Source of the DNA: Bin5 sp034428395
Lineage (GTDB): Bacteria > Chloroflexota > Anaerolineae > Caldilineales > Caldilineaceae
Direction of reading: 5' to 3'
Length of the DNA stretch: 64,000 nt
Assembly: GCA_034428395.1 (NCBI GenBank)
Contig: DAOUHX010000311.1
Span: 1-64,000, forward strand
The notes under the pieces are model-generated. The model saw only the letters and a program-made list of their open reading frames with translations, was not told the DNA's origin and searched no databases. Both the position numbers and the translations under genes were made by a program. Positions 40,315 to 49,580 of the stretch are shown in pieces (position 1 is the first letter of the stretch; each line of letters begins with the position of its first letter).

Positions 40315-41397
40315 ATGGACGAACGAGCTTACTGGATCGCCTTCAACTCTGTCGCCGGCATTGGTCCTGCGCGGCTGAATGCTCTGATGGAACTGTGTGG
40401 GAGCATCGAATCGGCCTGGAACGCGCCGGTGAAACACCTGGAGGCAGCCGGTCTCGATCGCCGAACGATCAACAATCTTGTTGCCGTCCGCCGCAGACTC
40501 GATCCCCAGAACGAATTGGAAAAAGTCTCCCGGAGTGGAGTCGACGTACTCACGCAGGAAGACGGCAGTTACCCGGCCAACCTGCTGGGTCTTCCAAACT
40601 CTCCGCCGCTCCTGTACTCGCGCGGTCAGCTGGAACAGCAGGACCGGCTGGCGGTTGCCGTTGTCGGCACGCGTCGCGTCTCCCCCTACGGCAGAGAGGT
40701 GGCCCGCAGAATAGGAAGTGAACTGGCGATCAACGGTGTTACGGTCGTCAGCGGCCTGGCGCTGGGCGTGGACGCGATTGCCCATGCTGCCGCGCTCGAA
40801 TCGGGCGGACGGACAGTCGCTGTCCTGGGCAGCGGCGTCGACCAGATCTACCCGGCGCAAAACCGCAGGCTCGCGCTGCAGATCATCGAGAACGGCGCCT
40901 TGGTAAGCGAGTATCCTCTCGGCACCAAACCGGAGGCCCGGAACTTTCCGCCCCGCAACCGCATCATCAGTGGGATGAGTCTGGCGGTCGTCGTCGTGGA
41001 GGCTGCAGCTCGAAGCGGTGCTCTCATCACGGCCGCCTTCGCAGCTGAACAAGGACGCGATGTTTACGCCGTTCCAGGCTCGATTCTCAGCCCAGGCAGC
41101 GATGGTTGCAACCGCTTGATCCAGGATGGAGCCATACCAGTTACATCCCCAGGCGACCTGTTGGAGCACCTTCAGCTGGAGACTGCCGCCGCCCGCCAGG
41201 AGGCCCGGGTCTCAATGCCGGCCACACCCCAGGAAGAGCTGATCCTCAGGCATGTTACGGCCGAACCGCGGCACATGAATGAGATAGTTCGCGCAGCAAC
41301 GCTGGACACTTCACAGGTCAGCAGCCTGCTTGCCACGATGGAAATCAAAGGACTTGTGCGCCACGTTGGCCTGATGCAATACGTGCGTGCGGTCTGA
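40315..41397 (+). CDS. dprA: DNA-processing protein DprA
   Basis: A 360-residue single-stranded-DNA-binding protein that loads RecA during natural transformation. The Rossmann-type DprA core is complete: VAVVGTRRVSPYGREVAR, VVSGLALGVDAIAHAAALE, VAVLGSGVDQIYPAQNR, GALVSEYPLGTKPEARNFPPRNRIISGMS, VVEAAARSGALITAAFA, DVYAVPGSILSPGSDGCNRLIQDGA. An N-terminal helical segment resembling a SAM/HhH fold precedes it, and a C-terminal winged-helix (ATPQEELILRHVTAEPRHMNEI) follows. It lies 45 bp after rimM. DprA is widespread and does not prove competence by itself. Confidence 0.95.
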   Translation: MDERAYWIAFNSVAGIGPARLNALMELCGSIESAWNAPVKHLEAAGLDRRTINNLVAVRRRLDPQNELEKVSRSGVDVLTQEDGSYPANLLGLPNSPPLLYSRGQLEQQDRLAVAVVGTRRVSPYGREVARRIGSELAINGVTVVSGLALGVDAIAHAAALESGGRTVAVLGSGVDQIYPAQNRRLALQIIENGALVSEYPLGTKPEARNFPPRNRIISGMSLAVVVVEAAARSGALITAAFAAEQGRDVYAVPGSILSPGSDGCNRLIQDGAIPVTSPGDLLEHLQLETAAARQEARVSMPATPQEELILRHVTAEPRHMNEIVRAATLDTSQVSSLLATMEIKGLVRHVGLMQYVRAV

Positions 41398-41409
41398 CCG
41401 GAAAGAACA

Positions 41410-42486
41410 ATGTACGCAGTAATTCTCGCCGGCGGTGTCGGCACACGTTTATGGCCCCGTAGCCGCCAGGACTCCCCAAAACAGTTCAGCGACATCACGG
41501 GAAGCGGTCGTACGATGATTCAGGCCACGGCAGCCCGTCTGGACGGCTTGGTCGCCCCTAATGATACCTATGTTGTTACAGGCAGTCGTTACGCCGGGCT
41601 CTGCGCCGAGCAGCTCAACTGCATTCCCCGCGCAAATATCCTATCGGAGCCGAGCGGCCGCAACACCGCGCCGGCAATCGCCCTGGCCTGCGCTCGCTTG
41701 AAACGCCGTGATCCCGCGGAAGTCGTCGCCATACTACCCGCCGATCATCACATCCAGGACGGGGTTGCCTTCCAGGAGGCCCTGCGACAGGCCGAGCGCA
41801 GCGCCCGTTGCGGATATCTCACCGTCCTCGGCATCGAGCCAACGAAGGCGCACACCGGTTACGGCTATATACAGCGCGCGGCGGAGCGGCTGCCTCTCCA
41901 GGGAGATCTGGCGACCTACCCGGTCGTGCAGTTCCTCGAGAAACCCGATCAGGCGACCGCGGAACAGTTTTTGGCTGACGGACGCTACTATTGGAACGGC
42001 GGCATTTTTGTCGGACGCGTCGATCGACTCTTGTCAGAATACTGCGATCGTATGCCCGATCTTTTCGCCGCCATAAGCCGAATCGCCGAGGTGCCCGATA
42101 CGCCCGGAATGGACAGCCTACTGGCGGAGATTTGGCCGACAATGCCCGATATCTCGTTCGATTACGCTTTGATGGAGGGTGCGCAGAGGGTGGCGGTCGT
42201 GCCAATGCAGGTTGGATGGAATGACCTGGGCAGCTGGGACGCGCTTGAAGTCGTTGCTGCGCCCGACGAAACCGGCAACTATCCCGTCGAAGGGGAACTC
42301 TTGCCTATAGACAGCACCGGCAACATTGTGGCGGTCGACAAACAGGTTGTCGCTCTCGTCGACGTCAATGACCTGGTCGTGATCGATGCAGGAGATGCAC
42401 TTCTCATTGGCAGGAAAGAGAGCATTCAGCAGGTCAAGCAGGTTGTAGCCAAGCTGCAGTCCGGACAGCGCGCCGATCTACTCTAG
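41410..42486 (+). CDS. manC: Mannose-1-phosphate guanylyltransferase
   Basis: A 358-residue nucleotidyltransferase converting mannose 1-phosphate and GTP to GDP-mannose for surface glycans. Motifs: MYAVILAGGVGTRLWPRSR with SPKQF, EPSGRNTAPAIALACA, VAILPADHHI, YGYIQRAAER, FLEKPDQATAEQFLADGRYYWNGGIFVGR and IDYAL-type SFDYALMEGAQRVAVVPMQVGWNDLGSWDAL. The C-terminal half is a short beta-solenoid, and the phosphomannose isomerase domain of bifunctional AlgA/ManC is absent. It starts 12 bp after dprA. GDP-mannose use may connect it with the glycosyltransferase genes at 49581-53191. Confidence 0.93.
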   Translation: MYAVILAGGVGTRLWPRSRQDSPKQFSDITGSGRTMIQATAARLDGLVAPNDTYVVTGSRYAGLCAEQLNCIPRANILSEPSGRNTAPAIALACARLKRRDPAEVVAILPADHHIQDGVAFQEALRQAERSARCGYLTVLGIEPTKAHTGYGYIQRAAERLPLQGDLATYPVVQFLEKPDQATAEQFLADGRYYWNGGIFVGRVDRLLSEYCDRMPDLFAAISRIAEVPDTPGMDSLLAEIWPTMPDISFDYALMEGAQRVAVVPMQVGWNDLGSWDALEVVAAPDETGNYPVEGELLPIDSTGNIVAVDKQVVALVDVNDLVVIDAGDALLIGRKESIQQVKQVVAKLQSGQRADLL

Positions 42487-42524
42487 CAGATCGCCGATTC
42501 CCCTGGAAAGTCGTTGTCAGAAGA

Positions 42525-44093
42525 ATGATGGAACGCAATAGATCTTTTGTCCACATTCTCGTGTCGGGACTGGTGGGGCTTATGCTTGGCCTCTTCATCG
42601 GGTGGTGGGTCTGGCCGGTGGAATGGACCGACCCGTCCGGCGCTGCCGGGCAGCCGGTCGCTACGGCCCCGGACCGGGCCGGCGAGCCGACGGCCGATCA
42701 GATCCCCGAAGAGTCCGCCGCCGACACATCTTTCCAGGAGTGGCTCAACCAGGCGCTGCTGTACCTCGCCGCCGCACTGCTTGTGGGTGGCGCGGTCGCA
42801 ATTGGTTACCAGTTCTTGCGGCATCCTGAACCCGGCGCGTCGTCAAGAAGGTCAGCCGGATCCACGAAAGCAAGACAGGCAGCCGTCCAGCAGGCTCGCC
42901 GCCCGCGGCCGGTCTTTGTTTCCGGTAAACGGACCGGCTCCAGGGCCCCCGGCCTCGACTGGATTCGTAGGTCCCGGCCCTCCCGCGACGAGGCAGACGT
43001 TGACGAGCCTGTCTTTCCCAGCCAGTCCGGCTCACTGTACGACGCCGGAGAAGGGTCCCGGTTCGCCCGCCAGGCAGAAGCGGGGAATCTTCCAGGGGGC
43101 GACGCAGAGGCCGGGCGTAGCCAACTCTCCGCGGACGAAGAAGAAACGACTTTCGCTGAGTCTTGGCCGGAATCCGGCACCGATTGGGCAGATTCGCCCG
43201 CGCCAGCGGCCCAGGAAGGTCCTGTTCAGGAAGAGTTCTCTCAGCCCGAAACGCCTGAAGCAATGCCACCGGAACCACTGTACGACCGGCCTCCGCAGCC
43301 TCTCGAGAGTCTCGATTCCCAGCCGTTCGAAGCCGAAAGCAGCCCGTCGGCGGCGGAACAAATGACCTCCGAAGACGCAGCCGCGCCGCACCAGGAAACC
43401 GGGGCACTTGAGGACAGGGAGGTGGCAGACGCGATTCTACGCGATGACAGTGGGCAGTCGCCGCCTGTCTCTCTAGGTCATGCAGGAGTTCAGGCTGTCG
43501 ATTCAGTCGACGCAGGCGGTCGCGAGCAGGAGTTCTCCGACGACGATCCAACCCCGCTGCAGGTCCCGCCACCGCAGTCGCTGGTCGAACTATCTCCCGC
43601 TGGCGCTTCCGCTGACATCGAGCCCAGAGACGGCGCACCGTCGCCAGGCGGCGACGTATTGGGGACATTCGAGGCGAACTACGCCTTTGGCATCCAGTCC
43701 TACGACGAAAGCTTCACCATTTCTGGGCCGGACGGAGAGCTGTTGGGCGCTTGCGGAATGGGCATGAATGAATCTCTGGATAGGGAAGCAGCCGATACGG
43801 ACCAGGTGCGACTGCTGGAGATCTGGCTCTACGACCGCTCAGCCGTTCGTAGTATCAGCCGGCTGCTGGTCTCTCCCGGTTTCGACGCGACCCTCCTTGA
43901 CGACCGCAGCGAGATGGACGGTACCAATCGTTCACCTCCCCTGGAACTGGCGCCGGGTCTGACATGCAGGCTCGGATCCCACCACATCCAGCTCGATTGC
44001 GCGATTAAGAACGTATCCTATCTGGATAGTGGTCAGGCTCCGCGACCTTTGCGGTCGGTCAGCGCGGCTCTGGTCGTGCGCAACCCGGAGTAG
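42525..44093 (+). CDS. Membrane-anchored protein with long disordered linker and C-terminal beta domain, unknown function
   Basis: A 522-residue protein. Two membrane helices near the N-terminus (about residues 9-32, ILVSGLVGLMLGLFIGWWVW, and 74-95, LNQALLYLAAALLVGGAVAI) form a hairpin. A basic region with SSRRSAGSTKARQAAVQQAR follows, then some 270 residues of acidic, Pro/Glu/Ser-rich low-complexity sequence. The last 150 residues look folded: GTFEANYAFGIQSYDESFTI, ELLGACGMGMNESL, and LAPGLTCRLGSHHIQLDC. I do not recognise that domain. The gene follows manC by 38 bp and converges on dgt. A role in the envelope or cell division is possible but not shown. Confidence 0.6.
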   Translation: MMERNRSFVHILVSGLVGLMLGLFIGWWVWPVEWTDPSGAAGQPVATAPDRAGEPTADQIPEESAADTSFQEWLNQALLYLAAALLVGGAVAIGYQFLRHPEPGASSRRSAGSTKARQAAVQQARRPRPVFVSGKRTGSRAPGLDWIRRSRPSRDEADVDEPVFPSQSGSLYDAGEGSRFARQAEAGNLPGGDAEAGRSQLSADEEETTFAESWPESGTDWADSPAPAAQEGPVQEEFSQPETPEAMPPEPLYDRPPQPLESLDSQPFEAESSPSAAEQMTSEDAAAPHQETGALEDREVADAILRDDSGQSPPVSLGHAGVQAVDSVDAGGREQEFSDDDPTPLQVPPPQSLVELSPAGASADIEPRDGAPSPGGDVLGTFEANYAFGIQSYDESFTISGPDGELLGACGMGMNESLDREAADTDQVRLLEIWLYDRSAVRSISRLLVSPGFDATLLDDRSEMDGTNRSPPLELAPGLTCRLGSHHIQLDCAIKNVSYLDSGQAPRPLRSVSAALVVRNPE

Positions 44094-44130
44094 CAGGACG
44101 CGGTCCGAATCGCCGCACGCTGACCGAAGT

Positions 44131-45297
44131 TCAAACAGGCTCCCTCGTATCGAAAAGGCGGCGGTATTCTGCGATGGCGTAACGGTCGGTCATGCCGGCA
44201 ATGTAGTCGCAAATGATGCGATGTACGTCCCCGTCGGCCTGGGCTAGGGATTCCTGCGCTTCCGGCGGCAACTGGGCCGGTTCCTCGACAAAGGCGCCAA
44301 ATAGCGCGCGCACAGTACGGTCCGCCTTTGCCGCCATCCGCACGACGCGGAAATGCCGGTAGAATCGGTCGAAAAGGAAGCGCTTTAGCTCCCGGTTTTC
44401 CTCCTCAACCTCAACAGAATACTCGGCCATGTTCTCTGCCTGCGAGCGCAGTTCAACCAGGTCTCTCACGCCGGCCGCACTCAGTCTTTCGTCGGTCGCA
44501 CGGATCGCGTCGCTGACCTCAATGCCCACCAGCCGGCGGATGAACCGGTAGCGGTCCAGCGGCTCGGTCAGGTCGATCGACGACGGCACCAGACCGAGCG
44601 AGTCGAGGACCCGCCGGCTAATGGCCAGGTCCAGAAAGTCGTCGGGGTCCAGGATCCCTGCCCGCAGGCCGTCATCAGCGTCGCTCGTGTTGTATGCGAT
44701 CTCGTCCGCCAGGTTGCTCAGCTGGCATTCGAGCGTACCGCGCTCCTCCGCGCTGTACTCCCTGGCGTCGACGACGTCGTAGTCCGTGTCGTGCTTGACC
44801 ACGCCTTCGCGCACCTCGTACGTCAAATTCAGCCCAGGATGGGATTGGTAGCGCTGCGCCAGTTTCGTGATGATTCGATAGGTCTGTTTCTGGTGATCAT
44901 AGCCGCCGTGTTTCTGCATCAGTTCATTCAGTGTCGCCTCACCGGTATGCCCAAAGGGAGGATGCCCCAGATCATGTGCCAGGCATATCGCCTCGCTCAG
45001 ATCTTCGTTGCAGGAGAGCGCACGCGCAAGCGTGCGCCCGATCTGCGCCACCTCAACTGTGTGTGTGAGCCGGTTGCGGTAGTGGTCGCCTTCATTGTAC
45101 ACGAACACTTGCGTCTTGTATTGGAGTCGGCGGAACGCGGTCGTGTGGATGATGCGGTCCCGGTCGCGCTGGTACGCGGTACGGTAGGGATGTTCCGGCC
45201 CCGGAAAGACACGTCCGCGGCTTTCGCTGCTCCGCATCGCGTACGCTGCCAGTTCTCGGTCTTCGCGCTGCTCCAGCTCCTCCCTCGTTACGTGCAT
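44131..45297 (-). CDS. dgt: Deoxyguanosinetriphosphate triphosphohydrolase-like HD-domain dNTPase
   Basis: A 388-residue HD-domain enzyme that cleaves dNTPs to deoxynucleoside and triphosphate. The ATG at 45297 is used because AAGGGG precedes it by six bases; a GTG at 45342 is the alternative. Motifs: IIHTTAFRRLQYKTQVFV, RLTHTVEVAQIGRTLARAL (first His), CLAHDLGHPPFGHTGE (HD pair) and LADEIAYNTSDADDGL (Asp). Length matches class II dGTPase-like proteins. It converges with the preceding unknown gene and is divergent from ftsY. Confidence 0.92.
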   Translation of the reverse strand: MHVTREELEQREDRELAAYAMRSSESRGRVFPGPEHPYRTAYQRDRDRIIHTTAFRRLQYKTQVFVYNEGDHYRNRLTHTVEVAQIGRTLARALSCNEDLSEAICLAHDLGHPPFGHTGEATLNELMQKHGGYDHQKQTYRIITKLAQRYQSHPGLNLTYEVREGVVKHDTDYDVVDAREYSAEERGTLECQLSNLADEIAYNTSDADDGLRAGILDPDDFLDLAISRRVLDSLGLVPSSIDLTEPLDRYRFIRRLVGIEVSDAIRATDERLSAAGVRDLVELRSQAENMAEYSVEVEEENRELKRFLFDRFYRHFRVVRMAAKADRTVRALFGAFVEEPAQLPPEAQESLAQADGDVHRIICDYIAGMTDRYAIAEYRRLFDTREPV

Positions 45298-45508
45298 TTG
45301 CAGCCCCTTATCGCAGTATTCGGTCGGATGCCGGACGTCCACAAAGCCTGCAACCGTGTCGCAGATTCCCGGCTTCAGTATACAGTCTGCTGACCGGAAC
45401 CGGCCAACCGTTCCGAAAGACGCAGCCTGGCACGCAACTCCCCAACCGGCTGCGCCGCCCGCGTCCGCGCACAGGTCGCGGCCCCGTTCTCCCCTACCTT
45501 CCCGCGCG

Positions 45509-45517
45509 TGCTATAAT
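45509..45517 (+). promoter_or_regulatory. Predicted extended -10 promoter of ftsY
   Basis: TGC followed directly by TATAAT (45512-45517) is the extended -10 pattern; no good -35 is seen. The leader to the GTG at 45561 would be about 37 bases. Confidence 0.5.
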
Positions 45518-45560
45518 TGCCCAGTAATCACTATGTCGACCCGCCCGCGGGGAGTTGCGT

Positions 45561-46511
45561 GTGCTCAGACGCCTGTTTGGACGCCAGGACGAGAAGTCGG
45601 CCGATGACCTGAGAATCGAAGAAAGCCTGAAAAAGACTCGCTCCGGCATTTTCGGGCAGGTCGGCTCCCTGTTTCAAGCTAACGAGATCGGTGACGAGTT
45701 GTGGGAAGAGTTGGAAGAGGCGCTCATCGTCGCCGACGTTGGCATGGAAACGACCTTGGAACTGGTCGAGTCCACGCGAGCCCGGGTCGAGCGCGAGACC
45801 GTCCGGAGGGCCGCCGACGCCTATCTCATCCTTAAGCAGGAAATGGTCAAGCTCCTGCAGCCTGACGAGCCATTGGGCATCGAAGAGCCGCGCATTTTGA
45901 CGGTCGTGCTCGTCGTCGGCGTCAACGGTTCCGGCAAGACGACCAGCATCGGCAAGCTGGCGCTTCGCTACAAGCAGATGGGCAAACGCGTCGTTCTCGC
46001 CGCAGGCGACACTTTCAGGGCGGCCGCAATCGACCAGCTCAAGATCTGGGGTCAGCGCGCCGAAGTCGAAGTAATCGCCCAGGCCCCCGGTTCCGACCCG
46101 GCCGCCGTACTGTTCGACGCGATGCGCGCCAGCCAGGAGAGCCGCAGCGCCGACATCCTGATCGCCGACACCGCCGGCCGTCTACAGAATAAATTCAATC
46201 TCATGCAGGAGCTGGAAAAGATGCGCCGCGTGGCCGCCAAGCAGGTCCACCGCGCTCCCCACGAAATCCTGCTCGTTCTCGACGCCTCCACCGGCCAGAA
46301 CGCCATACTGCAGGCCAAGGGCTTCCAGGAAGCATCGGGTGTTACCGGCATCGTCCTCACCAAGCTTGACAGCACGGCCAGGGGCGGCGCCGTTCTCAAT
46401 ATTAAGAAGCAGCTAGGCATACCCGTGCGCTTTGTCGGCACGGGCGAGCAATTGGAAGACCTGGCGGAGTTCGACCCGGTTGCGTTTGTCGAAGGCCTGC
46501 TGGGAGAGTAA
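45561..46511 (+). CDS. ftsY: Signal recognition particle receptor FtsY
   Basis: A 316-residue SRP GTPase that docks the Ffh-ribosome complex at the membrane. The GTG at 45561 is chosen for its spacing to GGGGAG. N domain: EESLKKTRSGIFGQVGSLF and ELWEELEEALIVADVGMETT. G1 VVGVNGSGKTTSIGKLALRY, G2-adjacent LAAGDTFRAAAIDQLKIW, G3 LIADTAGRLQNKFNLMQEL, G4 LTKLDSTARGGAVLNI, G5 FVGTGEQLEDLAEFDP. The acidic N-terminal A domain of long FtsY proteins is absent, as in many bacteria. prfB follows 56 bp later. Confidence 0.96.
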   Translation: MLRRLFGRQDEKSADDLRIEESLKKTRSGIFGQVGSLFQANEIGDELWEELEEALIVADVGMETTLELVESTRARVERETVRRAADAYLILKQEMVKLLQPDEPLGIEEPRILTVVLVVGVNGSGKTTSIGKLALRYKQMGKRVVLAAGDTFRAAAIDQLKIWGQRAEVEVIAQAPGSDPAAVLFDAMRASQESRSADILIADTAGRLQNKFNLMQELEKMRRVAAKQVHRAPHEILLVLDASTGQNAILQAKGFQEASGVTGIVLTKLDSTARGGAVLNIKKQLGIPVRFVGTGEQLEDLAEFDPVAFVEGLLGE

Positions 46512-46567
46512 GGCATCCAGGGCTGCCCCGTTTGCTGGCAGATTCTCGATAAAGGAGAGAGTAACGA

Positions 46568-47660
46568 ATGCGCGAGTTAACCGACCGTCTGCACCAGCTC
46601 GCAGAACGAGTCAACACGATACGGAGGCGGCTTTGACCTGCCAGACAAGATGGATCGCGTCCAGGAACTGGAGAAGGAAACAATTGCCCCCGGTTTTTGG
46701 GACGACCAACGGACCGCACAACAAAAGATGCAGGAGCTGAACTCATTGAAGGAGCAGATCGGTGTCTGGGACGGTCTGCAGGAACGGGCACAGGACGCGC
46801 AGGACCTGGCGCAGATTGCCGATGATGACGCCGGAATGCTTGGCGAGCTTCAGCAGGAGGCAGTTGCCCTCGAAAAGGAGTTGGCAGGCCGGGAATTCAC
46901 CCTGGCTCTCAATGGCAAGTATGACGCAGGCGGCGCCATCGTCAGTATACATGCCGGCGCCGGCGGAACTGAAGCGCAGGACTGGGCCGCCATGCTGCTG
47001 CGCATGTATCTGCGTTGGGCTGAGAAGAAAGATTTCGCCAGCGAAGTCACCGACATGACCCAGGGGGAAGAGGCCGGTATCAAGAGCGTTACCATTACAG
47101 TGGAGGGCCCGTACGCATACGGCTATCTGCAGGCAGAGCGGGGCACGCACCGGTTGGTCCGGCTTAGTCCCTTCGATGCCGGTAACCGCCGCCATACCTC
47201 GTTTGCCAAGCTTGAAGTCGTACCAATCATCGACGAAGATATCGAGATCGAGATTTCACCCAATGACATTCGCATCGACGTATTTCTGTCAAGCGGCGCC
47301 GGAGGCCAGAGCGTACAGAAAAACGCCACCGCCGTTCGGCTCCATCACGAACCGTCCGGCATCGTAGTTACCTGTCAGAACGAACGCAGCCAGACCCAAA
47401 ACCGCGAGATAGCGCTCAGAATCCTGCGGGGCAAACTTTACGCCGTCGAGCAGGAGAGGATCGCAGCCGAAAAGGCCCGCCTCAAAGGCGAAAATGTCCA
47501 GGCCGACTTCGGCAGCCAGATTCGGTCTTACGTCCTCCACCCCTACCAGATGGTGAAGGATCTACGCACGAATGTGGAAACGTCAACGCCCCAGACTGTT
47601 CTCGACGGAGAGTTGGACCCATTCATCGAGGCCTGGCTCAAGACACAAGTGGGTACCTGA
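46568..47660 (+). CDS. prfB: Peptide chain release factor 2, programmed +1 frameshift
   Basis: RF2 is encoded as join(46568..46633, 46635..47660), giving 363 residues. The first 22 codons end in CTT followed by an in-frame TGA (46634-46636); a +1 shift skips T46634 and continues with GAC CTG CCA. An SD-like GGAGG (46623-46627) precedes CTT, the classical autoregulatory arrangement in which scarce RF2 favours frameshifting. The codon-recognition motif is SPF in HRLVRLSPFDAGNRRHTSFA and the catalytic GGQ lies in SSGAGGQSVQKNATAVRL. AAGGAGAG precedes the ATG. It lies 56 bp after ftsY. Confidence 0.97.
46623..46637 (+). promoter_or_regulatory. Programmed +1 frameshift site in prfB
   Basis: GGAGG (46623-46627), CGG, slip codon CTT (46631-46633), TGA stop (46634-46636) and C at 46637 match the RF2 autoregulation site. 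The stop and the following C are the weak-termination context known for this element. The downstream frame is open to 47660. Confidence 0.95.
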
Positions 47661-47684
47661 AAGAAGGCCCAATAGGAGCACACT

Positions 47685-48917
47685 ATGATTGAACTCGCGC
47701 CCGTGCAGCAGACAGTTTCCGAGCAGCAAGTCGAAAACGTTGCCGCCGAAGTCTGGAACGGCCTCAACGCACTTCCCTTGTCCGACCGTGTCCGGCCGGG
47801 GATGCGCGTAGCCGTAGCTGTCGGAAGTCGCGGCATCTCATGCTACGCTGAGGTCGTGGGGGCGGTCGTCAAGACACTGCAGTCACTCGGGGCCGAACCC
47901 TTTCTTGTTCCCGCAATGGGTAGCCACGGCGGCGGCTCCGCCGAAGGGCAACGCGCCGTGCTCGTCAGCTACGGAATGGCCGAACTCGGGGTCCCGATTC
48001 ACAGCAGCCTGGAAGTCAAGCAGATTGGCCAGGCCGGAAGTATGCCCGTCTACTGGGACCGCTTTGCCTCCGAAGCCGACGCCGTAATACCTGTCAATCG
48101 CGTCAAGGCCCATACAGCCTTTCGCGCCGATCACGAAAGCGGCCTGTGCAAAATCATGACCATCGGCCTCGGCAAGAAGCGCGGCGCGGCGACCCTACAC
48201 GCCCACGATGCCTCCATCTCCATCCCACTGGCAGCACAGGTCATCCTCAACAAGATGCCCGTCGTTGCCGGCGTTGCCATCGTCGAGAACGGTCGCCATG
48301 CGCCGGCAGAGATCGCCGTTCTTCCGGGCGAAGGCATCTTCCGGCAGGAGCCCAGCCTTCTCCAGCTGGCCAAGGAACTCCAGCCGAGTATCCCGTTCGA
48401 CCATCTCGACCTCCTGATCGTACAGGAGATGGGCAAAAACATCAGTGGCACCGGCATGGATACCAACATCATCGGCATGTGGCGGCGCAACGGCGGCCCG
48501 CGCGAGCCCGATTTTCGCGTCCTCGCCGTCCTCGACCTGACGGATGACAGCCACGGCAATGCCTCCGGCATCGGACTCGCCGATCTCATTTCAGAGCGCC
48601 TGCGCGCCAAAGTCGACTGGCATGCCACCTACACCAACTGCCTTACCGCCGGAAACTTCGCCGCCGCCAAGCAACCCGTCTCGCTCGCAACCGATCGCGA
48701 GATTATCGAGACCGGTCTGATGGACAAGGCGGCGGACAGCGCACGCGTCGTTTGGATTCAGAATACACTTGAACTGGAAACTCTCTGGCTGTCGCCTGCG
48801 CTGCTCCAGGAGATTGAACTTTCTCCTGCCCTTACCCAGATCGGACCGGCCCGGATGATACAGTTCGACGGCGACGGCGCGCTGCAGCCTCCGACAACAG
48901 AACTTATGACCAAGTAA
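47685..48917 (+). CDS. LarA-like (DUF2088/nickel-pincer isomerase superfamily) protein
   Basis: A 410-residue protein. The N-terminal domain has AVGSRGISCYAEVVGAVVKTL and PAMGSHGGGSAEGQRAV, then PVNRVKAHTAFRADHESGLCKIMTIGLGKKRGAATLHAH. Compared with lactate racemase LarA, candidates for the catalytic and pincer-binding set are Arg49, His81, His143, Lys156 and His172; spacings (32, 62, 13 and 16) are close to those of LarA's Arg75, His108, His174, Lys184 and His200. In LarA the lysine carries the cofactor through a thioamide bond and the last histidine binds nickel. This would make it a racemase or epimerase of a 2-hydroxyacid, but substrate and cofactor use are inferred. larBEC lie about 40 kb away. 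Confidence 0.75.
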   Translation: MIELAPVQQTVSEQQVENVAAEVWNGLNALPLSDRVRPGMRVAVAVGSRGISCYAEVVGAVVKTLQSLGAEPFLVPAMGSHGGGSAEGQRAVLVSYGMAELGVPIHSSLEVKQIGQAGSMPVYWDRFASEADAVIPVNRVKAHTAFRADHESGLCKIMTIGLGKKRGAATLHAHDASISIPLAAQVILNKMPVVAGVAIVENGRHAPAEIAVLPGEGIFRQEPSLLQLAKELQPSIPFDHLDLLIVQEMGKNISGTGMDTNIIGMWRRNGGPREPDFRVLAVLDLTDDSHGNASGIGLADLISERLRAKVDWHATYTNCLTAGNFAAAKQPVSLATDREIIETGLMDKAADSARVVWIQNTLELETLWLSPALLQEIELSPALTQIGPARMIQFDGDGALQPPTTELMTK

Positions 48918-49457
<540 letters not shown>

Positions 49458-49461
49458 TCCG

Positions 49462-49492
49462 TTCCCGGGCACAGGCTGTCCGGGAATTTCTT
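49462..49492 (+). terminator. Predicted rho-independent terminator after tRNA-Ser
   Basis: TTCCCGG (49462-49468) pairs with CCGGGAA (49480-49486) over an 11-base loop, followed by TTTCTT. It lies 7 bp after the tRNA. Confidence 0.65.
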
Positions 49493-49580
49493 GTAATTCG
49501 GGCGTCTGCCGCCAGTTCCAACATCTGCCCGCTGGCGAATCATCGTGCAGCCGCCGCGGGAGCTTGCATCATTGGGGCCA

